DNA from: Lateolabrax maculatus
Taxonomy: Eukaryota > Chordata > Actinopteri > Acropomatiformes > Lateolabracidae
Direction: 5' to 3'
Length of the DNA stretch: 64,000 nt
Assembly (NCBI GenBank): GCA_031216445.1
Contig: CM062218.1
Coordinates: 3,522,001-3,586,000 of the forward strand
Positions 1 through 11,013 of this stretch are shown here, one piece after another. Below the pieces are notes generated by a model. The model searched no databases and was not told the origin of the DNA. It saw only the letters and a program-made list of their open reading frames with translations. Numbering within the stretch: position 1 is the stretch's first letter; each line of letters opens with the position of its first letter. The position numbers were made by a program, and so were the translations under genes.

Positions 1-608
1 TGTGAGCATTCCTATAGAAGCCCAGTTTTCATGTTAAATGATGTTTTGATCATCAGGCTCTGCAGTTGGTATCAGGCTGTGACGTCATTAATCTACTGAG
101 CCCTCTGACAGGCGACACCTTTCTCTAACCCCGACCTAACGTACCTTTAAGCTGCTTTTAAATCCTTCACTCACCCAAGCAAAGAGCAGATACTCTGCAG
201 CATGACCCGGCCTTATATCTACATTACATCTGCTCAGGCTAAACTACAGTGATGGCCAACCGGCTTGGTATCCAACTTCATGTGAATACCATGGACAAAA
301 TCTTTAAAACAGATTTAAAATATAAATTATACATTTGTAATGCGACATAAGACTATTACATTTAAAATGTACATATCATGGACAGAACTTATAACCTGCT
401 TTGCAATGGGTGGTTGCAGCTGTTTTGCAAATCTCTTATTCAGTTTGTTTTTTCTCTTATCCTTATCTCCATATAAAGCTACTTCACTTTTGTTGCAGAA
501 AGCCATCTTTTAGTATCTTTTAGTTCTGTGAAGTAAATAATGTAACTCATGGTAAAGCATTTACTATTTTCATCCCAAATGAGGTAACTCATTGAGTGTG
601 TTTGTCCA

Positions 609-2130
609 TCAGGTCTCTGGATTCAGTTCCTCAAAGAGCTCAGAGTTGTTGTCAGGAGCTGGAAGGTCAGAAACAAACAGTTCATATGCACAATAATGTG
701 AAACCATTTTTAATCAGTCAGCATAAAGTGTGTGTCAGATCAAGAGAAATAGAATAAAAGATTTACTTACAAGATGGAGGGCATTGGACTGGAATCAAAA
801 CAAAAGACAAATAATTTCAGCTACAGTTGTAAATACCAGAATATATTTGGTCACCTTATCCCCAGTGAATATGATCCCATCTTCTACTCTCTCAAACTGA
901 AGAATAAATCCATTCCACCCCTCTGTTTAGTCCTAATCACCTCTCTCCCTCATCAGCATGTTATAGTCATATTATCATGACTCTCAGACTCTGAGCCTTA
1001 CAGCGCTCACTGTTGGTTGCTTCAAATTTGGAGTTCAAGGAACTGAGTGTTTCACTTCTTCAACCTGGATAAAAGCCTCAACTCAAAGACCAAAACTACT
1101 GTAAAAGACAGTTAAGCAGATAATCTTTCCAGTTTTTATCTCTCACCTTTCTTCTTTTTGTAAACACTGAATCCAGTAGCAGCGATGAGGACGAGAGCAA
1201 CAACAACCACTGCAGCAGTGATGAGGACGGTCATGTCAGTGGGCTTCTCTGTTGATCAGAAAAACAACTAAAGAAAATGAAGGCCGGTACAGATAAAGCA
1301 GGTTAGAACAGAAGTTCATCCATCCATCCAAAGATTTACTCATACGTACACGTGGGTTTGTTGCTGTGAACTAAGACAGTTAATACAGTATAATCACTAA
1401 TTTAGTCTATTATCTTAAAAGTGTGTCTGTAAAGATATATTCAAACCTTTTCTTTGAAAGACAGACACTGTACATGAATATATCTGGAATAAATAAAAAT
1501 GTAACTAAAACTTAAATGACCAAAGTTAAGGTTGTCTTCAGTTTAGCAAAGTAGATACAATGGAATAAAATCATGTATGTTTCAACATTGGCTTTGTTCT
1601 GTATTACTGAGTTAAGTAATAAACCTTCTGATAATTTTGTTATACTCACATGATCTGACCAGTGGTCCTGGAGCGAGAAATGTGCATTGCTTTAATAAAA
1701 TTGTTAAATTGGTTTAATATTATTCATTTTTTTGAAGATGAATTCAGTTGGACAAAAGCTAAAATACCCAACAAACCACAGACATGCAGTCCCATTCAGC
1801 CCCTCTGATCTCAGTCTCACCCCAGTTGGTCCTGATCGCTGCTTCGTCCAGTCTGGTGACGATGTCGTCCTGGACACCAGAGAGATGAAACACACAGTCG
1901 TACCTCCTCCAGTCTTCAGGTGTGACTGATGAAAGTTTCAGGTCAACACTCATCTGGAAGGATCCATCGTGGTTGGGGAGGATGTCTCCGAGATCCACGT
2001 CCTCATGTAGCTCCTCTCCATCTTTCCTCCAGAAGATCATGGCTCTGTCAGGGTAGAAACCTGTAGCGTGGCAGCTAACTGGAGAGGAGGGAGTCTTCTG
2101 GAGGAGAGACACTGAGGGGAGGTCTGGAGG

Positions 2131-2182
<52 letters not shown>

Positions 2183-5100
2183 GTGTAGCAGTCTTCCTCT
2201 TCACTACCTTTGTTGGTGCATTTCTGCTGCCAGCTGTTGATCAGGGGAATAGTGTGAAACCAACAGCAGGATGTGCTTCTGCTCCTGCATGTGCAAGATT
2301 CAAACAAACGGGGATCCACTTGTAAAAAGATCGCTCCATAGCACCACTAGTGCTCAGAAACTCCATAGGGTACCTTAACAGGTAAGTTAGGCTCACAACA
2401 TGTAAACAACTCTTGTTTCAGGTAAAAGCACTACATGTACAGGCCCATACATCCATCTTATGAGCTCTAAGAACATATGACAGTGCTACATAACAACCCA
2501 TCTGCTACACAACCTCCACCTGGTCTGTATACAGACAGAGAAGAGAACTACACCACCACTAAAGAAACTCACTACAGGCAGAGAAGAAAGATCCGCCTGT
2601 TTTTATGCTTCACAGCAAAGCAGTCAATCACAGTGTCAGTGTTCACTGACTCTATTTCTATTTTAAAACACTTCAACTGTTTAAAGTTCCTAAACTCATG
2701 CAAACTGTGCTCTGGCTCTCACAGTGTCAGCATTGATGGAAAGTAATGTCAGTCAATGTACTTACACAAAGAAACTAACAAGCAAAAAACAAGGACAACA
2801 AAAAGGAACAAAGGCAAACATAAACATTTAACTACTATGTACAGATATAAATATTTAACTATATGTACAAAAGTATATATATATATGCATTAAAATCAAC
2901 AATTATATTGTGAACAAGGAGATGATAATGCAATGGTGCAGAGTGCAAATATGCTGGAATACATATGAAAAGATTCATTTAACAGGTTACTTTATATACT
3001 TGATATGACAGCATCTGAATGTATATACAGAATATACATTGTACTTTTTTTTTAGATTTAAATTGATAATGATGATATGTTAAAAGACTGTGTTTAAAAC
3101 TACAAAAATATACTTTAGAATATATATAGAATATATGGGCCCAGGGTTATTGCACAGGGATTGTTCCTGACACTGTATGACTGATTTAACTGTCCATCAG
3201 AGTGACGGCCTGTGGGAAGAAGCTGTTCTGGAGCCTCAATCAAATCTTACTGCCACAGAGAAAGACCAAAAAAAAAGGTCATGACTGACTGATTGGAGTG
3301 ATAATACAATGGTAATTCAGTCTGAGTCGAACATTGTTGTGTCCATGAAACTACATCAGGTCATGTGATTCTACCTGTTCTCAGGAGAGAGCTGTTGCCA
3401 ACGGCCACATACTTCTTCAGCGTCTCAGGGAAAATCTCATTGATGTGTGTCTTAATGTTTTGTATATCAGCTCTGTCAGCATCCCATATCTGTTTGGTGG
3501 TGACAGCCTGTGGGTTCGGAGTGATCCATGTCGATGTCTTCAGGTCGAATGATAGGAAGTCTTCTCCATTATAACCAAACTGATCAAAACCATTAATGTC
3601 TCCAGTCTCATCGTCCCACTCACAGCCAATCATATTTTGTAAAACATGGACACCTGAGAGAGAGACAGAGACAGAAACAGCTTTTAACAACGATGTACAG
3701 ATGATATCTCCAGTAGAAAGATGATCTTAAACATATTGTGCATTGTGTGATGTGCTGCTGTTCTCCCAGTCTGATGGTGTGTTCATGATTCATGAGCAGA
3801 TAACCTGTATACTTGAATGTTCAGATCTCACTCGCCTCATTAAACCTCAGTGATAAATGTAAGTTACCATAATATGTTGTAGAGTTCACTGTTATTCTCT
3901 CTTTAATACTGCAGGGTTGTGTATCAACATTTATACACACTGTTTGTGAATTTCCTTCGTCTCATGTTCGTTATTTTTTCATTGTTTATCTTTCAAAGGC
4001 AGAGTAATATTTGCTTCAGTTGCAGCAAGACGCACTTCCAAGAACCGTAAAAGCAGACAAAAATATTTAAGTTCTTTGAAAGAGACGAACACATTACACA
4101 AATGTGTGTGTTAACTAAAAAACTAAACTGAAGTTGTGAAGCTATTTGCACTGAATTGGAAATGATGATGTTGAGTTTTTAGAGCACTATAGTGGATGGC
4201 GGATGCATGGTAAAGCTAGAATTATACAGTATATCTCCATTATCAAAGGATGTGAACTAAAGTGGGCTGGTCTGAGGCTGCAAACTCTGGGCTGAAAATG
4301 AGTGGGGTTTAAATTGGTCTGACTTTAATTTCTGTCTTTCATATTTTCTTACAACATAAAGAATATACTTTCATAGCCTGGTGATGTGATTGTCAGAGAT
4401 GATAAGTCTCCTGCTCAAAGCACTTCATGCGTCTTTAACTATGATCCTGTGTATGTGTGTAGTTGTGAGGATATTTTGACTATTGATGTTTTAAATGTCT
4501 TTATCTCAGGATGTGAATGAGTTTGTGTTGGACAGGCCCAGCAAACACGTCTAACCAGCAGCTGATTTATGGTTGGCATGCTGACAGGTGGGTAGTGGTC
4601 GGGCTGCTGTTGGTGAACTGATGTGATGGAGGAGACCTGATTATTATCTTGAGGCCTGCAGAGGGTCACTTTACTTTACAACTAAGATGCAGAACAGTTT
4701 AGCAGTAAAAAGTGAAATATAACAAAGCACATACTGTACCTCCAGTTTGGTTGAACTGCTGCTTCAAACTATCAATCCTGGCTTTGAAGAAGTTAGGCAG
4801 ATTCTCAAAACACTCTCTAGTGTACTGCTCCCTGTACTGAGGATCTTTTTCAAACATTTTTCTCACCCAGTCGTGTTTTGGTTCTAGTATCTTTCTGTTG
4901 GTGTCGCAGTGAGCCGTCTGAACTCCATCAACGACTCCAACACCCACAAACTCTGGGAAGTTTGGGACTCCAGAAGATGCAGTGAAGAAATACTTCAGGG
5001 AGTGTTTCACTGCATGACAAACAAGGTTTATACATTCAGTATAAATATACACACATCATCATCACACTCATCACAAATATGATTTATTCAGTCAGAACAT

Positions 5101-5272
5101 AAAGTCTCATCAAGTTGAGGTGAAAGTGAAACTAAACTACGGGTGTGTCCTTTACACAAAATGCAGAGCTGAGTGGAAAGTGAAGAAAAGAGATTAAAGT
5201 AAAGATTTAAAATGTGATCTTACCTGCTGATGAAACGTGACAGAAGAGAAGCAACAAAAATAACTTTTCCAT
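609..5272 (-). CDS. MHC class I heavy chain, U-type, locus A (7 exons, intact)
   Basis: Type I membrane glycoprotein expected to pair with beta2-microglobulin. Exons, in transcript order: 5224-5272 (signal peptide MEKLFLLLLFCHVSSA), 4740-5009 (alpha1), 3375-3653 (alpha2), 1821-2123 (alpha3), 1147-1248 (connecting/TM), 771-788, and 609-658 (tail and TGA stop). All junctions are GT/AG and phase 1, giving 356 residues: alpha1 17-106, alpha2 107-199, alpha3 200-300, TM about 309-330. The NQT glycosylation site ends alpha1. The alpha3 cysteines are present (VSCHATGFYP and RRYDCVFHLSG). Oddities: in alpha2, Cys117 is present but its usual partner at 181 is Phe; the alpha3 Asn-Leu-Ser sequon found in the other loci is Lys-Leu-Ser here. 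Groove anchors (mammalian numbering) are Y7, Y59, Q84, T143, I146, W147, H159 and Y171, so only partly classical. It is the inverted partner of locus C. The class I assignment is certain; expression and ligand are unknown. Confidence 0.93.
2133..2179. repeat. (GA)n microsatellite in the alpha3 acceptor tract of locus A
   Basis: Read on the transcript strand it is a long (TC)n run just upstream of the alpha3 acceptor. Loci C and G have shorter versions. It lengthens the polypyrimidine tract and may slip between haplotypes. Confidence 0.9.
2790..3250 (-). mobile_element. LINE (L2-like) 3' fragment in intron 3 of locus A
   Basis: Inverted counterpart of the fragment at 16815-17290, with the same break points relative to the alpha2 exon. 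It belongs to the inverted duplication. Confidence 0.7.
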
Positions 5273-6895
5273 CTTGTTTTGATACAGACGTGTGGGTGAA
5301 GGACCGAGCTGGTTCTGCTGCTTTGTTTTCTGTCAAATGCTTTTTCCTCAAGGAGGGAGGAGGTGGGAGGGTTTCTGTTCTGACTCACCTGGACTGGGGG
5401 AGAAGGGTGTGTTTTCTTCTTTTATATTTTTTTAAAAAGCTTTAAAATTATTAATGAAAGAACTTAGTTATTAAAACCACTAATTGTTTGAACAGCTTTG
5501 TGGCTACTGATGGAATATCTTCACCCCACCCTGGTTTTCAAATAAAAAGATTAAATAATAATTGGATCAGATGATGTTGTAGGCTCATATGTTTGACTCT
5601 TCCTCATAATCAAACCAATGAGATGATGTTGGGCAGATGTGCTGGAGACATTTCCTCCAGACAGCTGCCCAGCAAACATTTTCATGATAACCAATCACAA
5701 GCATTTATTTAGTACGAGGCGGGTTTAATATGATGACTGACAGAGAGGAGCACCGTTCAGGTATCTTTGTAAATATCCAAGATGGCTCTGTGATACAGAA
5801 CGTTCAGTGGCAGCATTAAACTGACTGGGCGGTAAATTTTCTCTAAAAGAAGAACAAACAACTGCACTTAAACTTTATGTTGATAAGAAATGTGTGTTTG
5901 CTGAACTTCTGACAGGACGTACCGTCCAACAGGTCGGTGTTTCATTGCTCTGATTGGTTGTCTCCGCCTGTCGATAACGCCCCTTGGAAATCAAAAATGA
6001 ACTGAGAGCGATGCCAGTCCAGGACTACTAACCTGCTGCATGAAATAGCCTACATTCGCCAAATTTTTACTGTTTGACTTGTAGTATGCAGATGAACTTG
6101 TCTTTATCTCCTTTTAAAACACAACAACCAAAATATAATGAAGACAATTCAATTAAGATGTTATTTTATAGCAGATAAAGAAAGAATAAGGGCATTTTCA
6201 CACAAACCTAAAACTGTGCATTACTCACATAAGATTTTGTTTAGTATTGCAACTTTTTTATAATTTCTATTTTATCATTCTTTTATAATTTATAAGATAC
6301 GAGCACCAAGAGTGAAATTTGGTTAAACCCTGTTGTATTTAAGTGGGAGCAGGATTTTGATATCACAAAACCTCTGCAAATAAATCAATATCAATACAGG
6401 TCATTTTTGTGGACTGACCCTTTAACCACAAACCCAAAGGGATGGAGAGAATAATAACATAAAACAGAATAAACTTCATCAAACATATCTGGAAAGTTAA
6501 ATTCTGCTTTTAAGTAATTTGTTTTTATGTTCAGTCTCCACCATACTATAAAAACAAGCCTCACCATATTTCCAAAGAAGTTAATTTCAAAAGAAAAATA
6601 CTTTTAAAATACTTGTTTGATGTGAAGGTTTCTGAAGGAGTTCATGTCTCATTTAGCTTCTTTTTTCTCTTTATAACTTCACTTATCTTCATATAAAGCT
6701 ACCATCGTTGGTCGTAGAAACCATCTGTTTGTCAGATATTTTCTTTACAGCTATAATGTGACACAGAAGTTTTAGAGTGAAAGGCAAAACAAACTTGAAC
6801 AGCTTTAACTGGAGGAGTGAATACTTCACATCAATGCATTCACTGTTTCGTTGTCCCACATGACGTCACTGTGTGCAGGCTGGTCTGTTTGTCCA
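5273..6895. other. Intergenic region between loci A and B
   Basis: Holds the promoter of A (minus strand; C-rich element 5352-5375, no clear TATA near the expected place) and the 3' flank of B. About 6660-6730 resembles the 3' flank of A near 440-510 (CATATAAAGCTAC). No open frame with recognisable coding content was seen. Confidence 0.6.
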
Positions 6896-9800
6896 TCAGG
6901 TCTCTGGATTCAGTTTCTCAGAGAGCTCAGAGCTGTTGTCAGGAGCTGGAAGGTCAGAAACAAACTGTTAGTCCTCTTATCCTGCACTGAACTACCTCAA
7001 ACCAGAGACAATAGAATAAAAACAATTTCTACTTACGAGGTGGAGGGCGTTTGGCTGAAAAAATAAGAAACAAATAATTTCACTTGTCGCAGTTTAAAAT
7101 GTCAGAACATCTTTTGTCTTATTTTCCCCTCTGAATCTCGTTCTCTCTCATATCAATTGATAAATAAATCCCTTTTCTTTTTATTTTTAGATATCTTTAT
7201 ATTATGTGTGTTACTCTGTAGGCTTATGTTATATTACATTTTGCTTCAGTTTTGCAGTCTGGATGGGAGCATTAACTCAGCTCCTTTGAGTCTCTCACCT
7301 TTCTTCTTTTTGTAAACAGCAAATCCAACAGCAGCAATGAGGACGAGAGCAAAAACAACAGCTGCTGCAGTAATCGGGATGGTGATGTTACTGGGCTCCT
7401 CTGCTCAGCAAAACACAAACAATCAAACAAAATATGATCACAACAAGTGCACATGAAGCAGGTCAGAACAGAGGTACGTCCATCCATCCGCTCTTCACAC
7501 CTACAGGTGGTGAATACAGTATCATCTATATGACAGTAGCCACTGGAGTGTGTGTGCACAAATATACAGTATTTAAATGGCACCACATACTTATGAACAT
7601 AATTCATCACATAGAAAATTATTCACTCTGTTAAAACAGTTGTTTAAAGTTTTCTGTGGCTCTGGACGGAGTCTGGAAAAATCACCCTGATGATGTTATT
7701 GGGGTCAGGCTCGCAGAACACAACTTTTTAGCAGGAAGCCTGTGTTACAAACTGGGGGAATGGAGCTTGAAAGAAGTGAGGATTCACTGGACAGAGATGG
7801 TGTAACGATCAGACACTATTGATCCTGTGATTATGGGTAATGTAGGATTCAGTGTTTAGGGGGACTTTAAAGACTAAAAGTCAGGATAAAAAAAAATAAT
7901 AATCTTTTGATAACAGTCTTTTGTGTCACATGATCTGACCAGTGATCCAGGTAAAAGAAGATAAATTAGTTTAATACCGATCACAGTCCTTAAATTAATA
8001 AAGTTAGAGTGACATATGTGGAACGGATGACAAAAGCCAGACTGACAAGAAAGTCAAACAATGAGACCATTCAGCAGAAAAAAACAAAAAACAGAATGAA
8101 ATGTTTGTTCCTCACCATTGTTTTTTCTAATATTTTTGCCCCAGTTGGTCCTGATCGCTGCTTCGTCCAGTCTGGTGACGATGTCGTCCTGGACACCAGA
8201 GAGATGAAACACACAGTCGTACCTCCTCCAGTCTTCAGGTGTGACTGATGAAAGGTTCAGGTCAACACTCATCTGGAAGGATCCATCGTGGTTGGGGAGG
8301 ATCTCTCCGAGGTCCACGTCCTCATGAAGCTCCTCTCCATCTTTCCTCCAGAAGATCATGGGTCTGTCAGGGTAGAAACCTGTAGCGTGGCAGCTGACTG
8401 GAGAGGAGGGAGTCTTCTGGAGGAGAGACACTGAAGGGAGGTCTAGAGGGTAAAAAAAGACGTTTATACAAAGTTTGTATCATTATTTAGCAATGACGTT
8501 ATGTAGCAAAAGACAAAAGAATAAAGTAAAGCTAAAAGTATCAGTTACTATTGATACATTTTACATTTTAAACTGGAAACAGTGCACATATTCATCATGT
8601 ATTATTGTGACTGTTTTGTACTGTTTGCTTTTTCGTGAAATGTTGAGTCATTTGTGACCTTGAATAGTTCAGTTTATTAAGAGCTAACAGCTCATAGACT
8701 TCTGAAACATGACAGGGGTCTGAACTAGACAGTTTTACATTATAATACAGTTAATACATTATATGTTACAAGATTATCATATTTTTAAAGAGGTAAACTT
8801 CTTATCTGAAATCTTACTAGTAACTATATCTGTCAAATAAATATGTTTGATTAAAAGTACAATATTTCCCTCAGAACTGTAGTGAAGTATAAAGTAGCAC
8901 CACTGACCCTGATTTGTAGGTGTCCATTTATGGGGGAAATAAAAAACTACAGTCATGCCTGACAAGTTAATGTTAAAACTAAAGATATCTAACTGCATGT
9001 AATACTAGCAATTCTTTTGTTAATAACCACAGTTTTCTTTTTAATTTTAAAACAATCTGTAATTAATTAGCACAAATTATTATCTTTCTTAATATTACAA
9101 TCCCAGTTTGAAGTACAGTTAAATGTGTTAGTAGCACACACAAATGGGAATCATTTCACTTAAGTGAATTAAGTTTTGAGAAAAAATGAGTAAAGCGATG
9201 AACCAAGGTGTAAAGTATGCTCATACTTATCGTATATTAAAAACAGAAGAAGCTGCGTATGAACATTTTGGGTCCTTTAAAAAACATCAGGTCATGTGAC
9301 TCTACCTGCTCTCTGCAGAAAACTCCTCCCATAGCTGAAATACTTCTTCAGCAAGTCAAGATAAATGTTGGTGAGGAGGTTCTTCAACATCACATTACTA
9401 GCTTTATTTCCATCCCACGCCTGTTTGATGATCTCAGCCTGTGGGTTTGCAGCGATCCATGTCTCTGTCTCCAGGTCAAATGTGAGGAAGTCTTCTCCAT
9501 TATAACCATACTGGTTAAAACCTTCCACCTTTTCAGTCTCATCGTCCCATTCGCAGCCCATAATCTGCTGGATAATGTGAACACCTGAGAGAGAGGCAGA
9601 GACTGCAGTGAGATCCAGCATCCCCTGCATACGGGTAGGCGGCGCTACATATAGATAATGGATGGATGGTTTGTGCCAATCCATGTGGTAGATGCTGAGA
9701 TATTTCACTGGATAGCTAAAAACTTTCACTGCTTCTGGTGGTCCTATCCTAAAGGTCAAAGGATCATCAAAGTCAGTAGGATTTAGTTCCAAACCAGGCA

Positions 9801-10432
9801 GTAATGTTCCTCCATCAGCTGCATGTTATAGCAGAGTCATTATTGACCAACTCTGCAGGATTATTCTGATCTAATTTAGTGGAAAAATAAATTAACCAGC
9901 AAACCAGAGGGAAAAAAATGTCATTAACATACCTCCAGTTTGGTTTGAGCGCTGCTTGAAACTGTCAGTTTCGATGCAACCCTGAGCGGTCGTTTCCCAG
10001 TGATGAGGATCATCTTCGATTAATTTTCTTACCCAGTCCTGTCTGGGTTCTGGTGTTTTCATGTTGCTGTTGTAGTATGCCATCATCACTTCCTCAATGT
10101 TTGCCACAGCCACATAATCAGGGATGTTTGGGACTCCAGAAGATATCATGAGGTAAAACTTCATGGAGTGTTTCACTGTAGGACAACAGGTTATTAAAAA
10201 TGATCCTATTCATTTTGAACATTATTTTGTGTCTTATCCCGTTAATACATGTTACTAACTCAACATCTTCCCAGCAGTTTTTATGCTTTTTTGCCTTTTA
10301 ACTTTCTGCAGGTATTTCTGCCTCTGCAGCTGTAGAGTCTGAATCTGTGACCCCCATGTTCCTGCTCCACACTCACTGCTGCAGTTATTATTATTAGTCT
10401 GATTATTATGTTGTCTGTCCTCCTGCTCTCTC

Positions 10433-10466
<34 letters not shown>

Positions 10467-11013
10467 ACCTCCCCTTTCAACCCAACTCAGTCGAGGCAGA
10501 TGTCCGCCCACCCAGAGCCGGTTCTGCTCGAGGTTTCTCCCTGTTTTAAGGGAGTTTTTGCTCATGGTGGGAATTGTTGGGTCTCTAAATAATATTTTAA
10601 AGAGTATGGTCTAGAGTCTACTCTACTTTTCACATAGAGTAGGTCTAGACTCTAGACTCTAGGTATTCCTGAAATTTGAACTCACTTGCACACACACCAG
10701 TGTGTATGAATAGCCTACAATAACTATTAATGAGAACACCTAATGAATATGTTTTAAATGCTGTTGTATGCAATTTTGATGATTAGTATGATGATGATAA
10801 TAATAATCATATAACCAGATCTTACTGAATATATTACACATTAATATATGTGAGCACATACAGTAACCTCAGCTTTTTTGCTATTTATATATCATGCCAA
10901 TAAAGCTTAAAAAACAGTTTAAAAAAAGTATATTTCTCGATGTTAGCGTGTATCGTGATCTTACATGCAGCTGCAACATGGCAGAAGAGGAGCAGCATCA
11001 TTAGCTTCGTCAT
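6896..11013 (-). CDS. MHC class I heavy chain-like, U-type, locus B (aberrant, possibly a pseudogene)
   Basis: Exons, in transcript order: 10965-11013 (signal peptide MTKLMMLLLFCHVAAA), 9933-10175 (alpha1), 9306-9584 (alpha2), 8140-8442 (alpha3), 7299-7400 (TM), 7037-7054, and 6896-6945 (tail, stop). The joined frame is open, about 347 residues. Three defects stand out. (1) Alpha1 is 81 codons instead of 90; nine residues are missing from the C-terminal part of the helix between CIET and DSFKQ. (2) After the alpha3 exon, where the other loci read GT, the transcript-strand sequence is GC in the weak context GGG/GCAAAA. Without splicing there, translation would run about 30 residues past alpha3 into a hydrophobic end (FCFFLLNGLIV). 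(3) The alpha2 cysteine partner is Tyr. Anchors are F7, H59, R84, I143, A146 and L159. Exon 1 differs from the MEKLF-type exon of most loci. It may encode a soluble or short form, or be a dying gene. Exon order and splice phases otherwise match its neighbours. Confidence 0.8.
9585..9792 (-). other. In-frame open stretch in intron 2 of locus B
   Basis: The minus-strand frame of the alpha2 exon stays open for about 69 codons upstream into the intron. It encodes a protein-like text including NPTDFDDPLTFRIGPP and SIYHMDWHKP. It is absent from the other loci and I do not recognise it. It could be an inserted fragment of another gene or mobile element. The normal acceptor (CTCTCAG before GTGTTCAC) is present, so it is probably not translated. 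Confidence 0.35.
10380..10640 (+). repeat. Dispersed fish repeat with a 33-bp C run
   Basis: A homopolymer of C (10434-10466) lies upstream of a stretch with the wording of a repeat common in teleost genomes (GAGGTTTCTCCCTG, GGGAGTTTTTGCTC, TTGGGTCTCT, GTCTAGA). It lies in the first intron of locus B. Family naming is uncertain. Confidence 0.55.

Larger units (their letters stand above)
1..5650 (-). repeat. Left arm of the large inverted duplication (locus A unit)
   Basis: Reverse complement is homologous to about 14740-20150. Shared landmarks: the 3' flank here (1-250) matches 19900-20150 inverted; coding exons and introns match throughout; the upstream block at about 5480-5650 (a GAGGAAGAGTCAAACATATG-type stretch read inverted) matches about 14760-14900. 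The arms differ by small indels, microsatellite length and scattered substitutions. Confidence 0.85.

Noticed and set aside
774..980. Antisense open frame near the 3' end of locus A, also at 19073-19279 and 47725-47931
   Set aside because: It overlaps the 18-bp tail exon and its intron on the other strand. Conservation is explained by gene duplication.
10408..10614. Frame with a long proline run
   Set aside because: The prolines come from the poly(C) run of a dispersed repeat.
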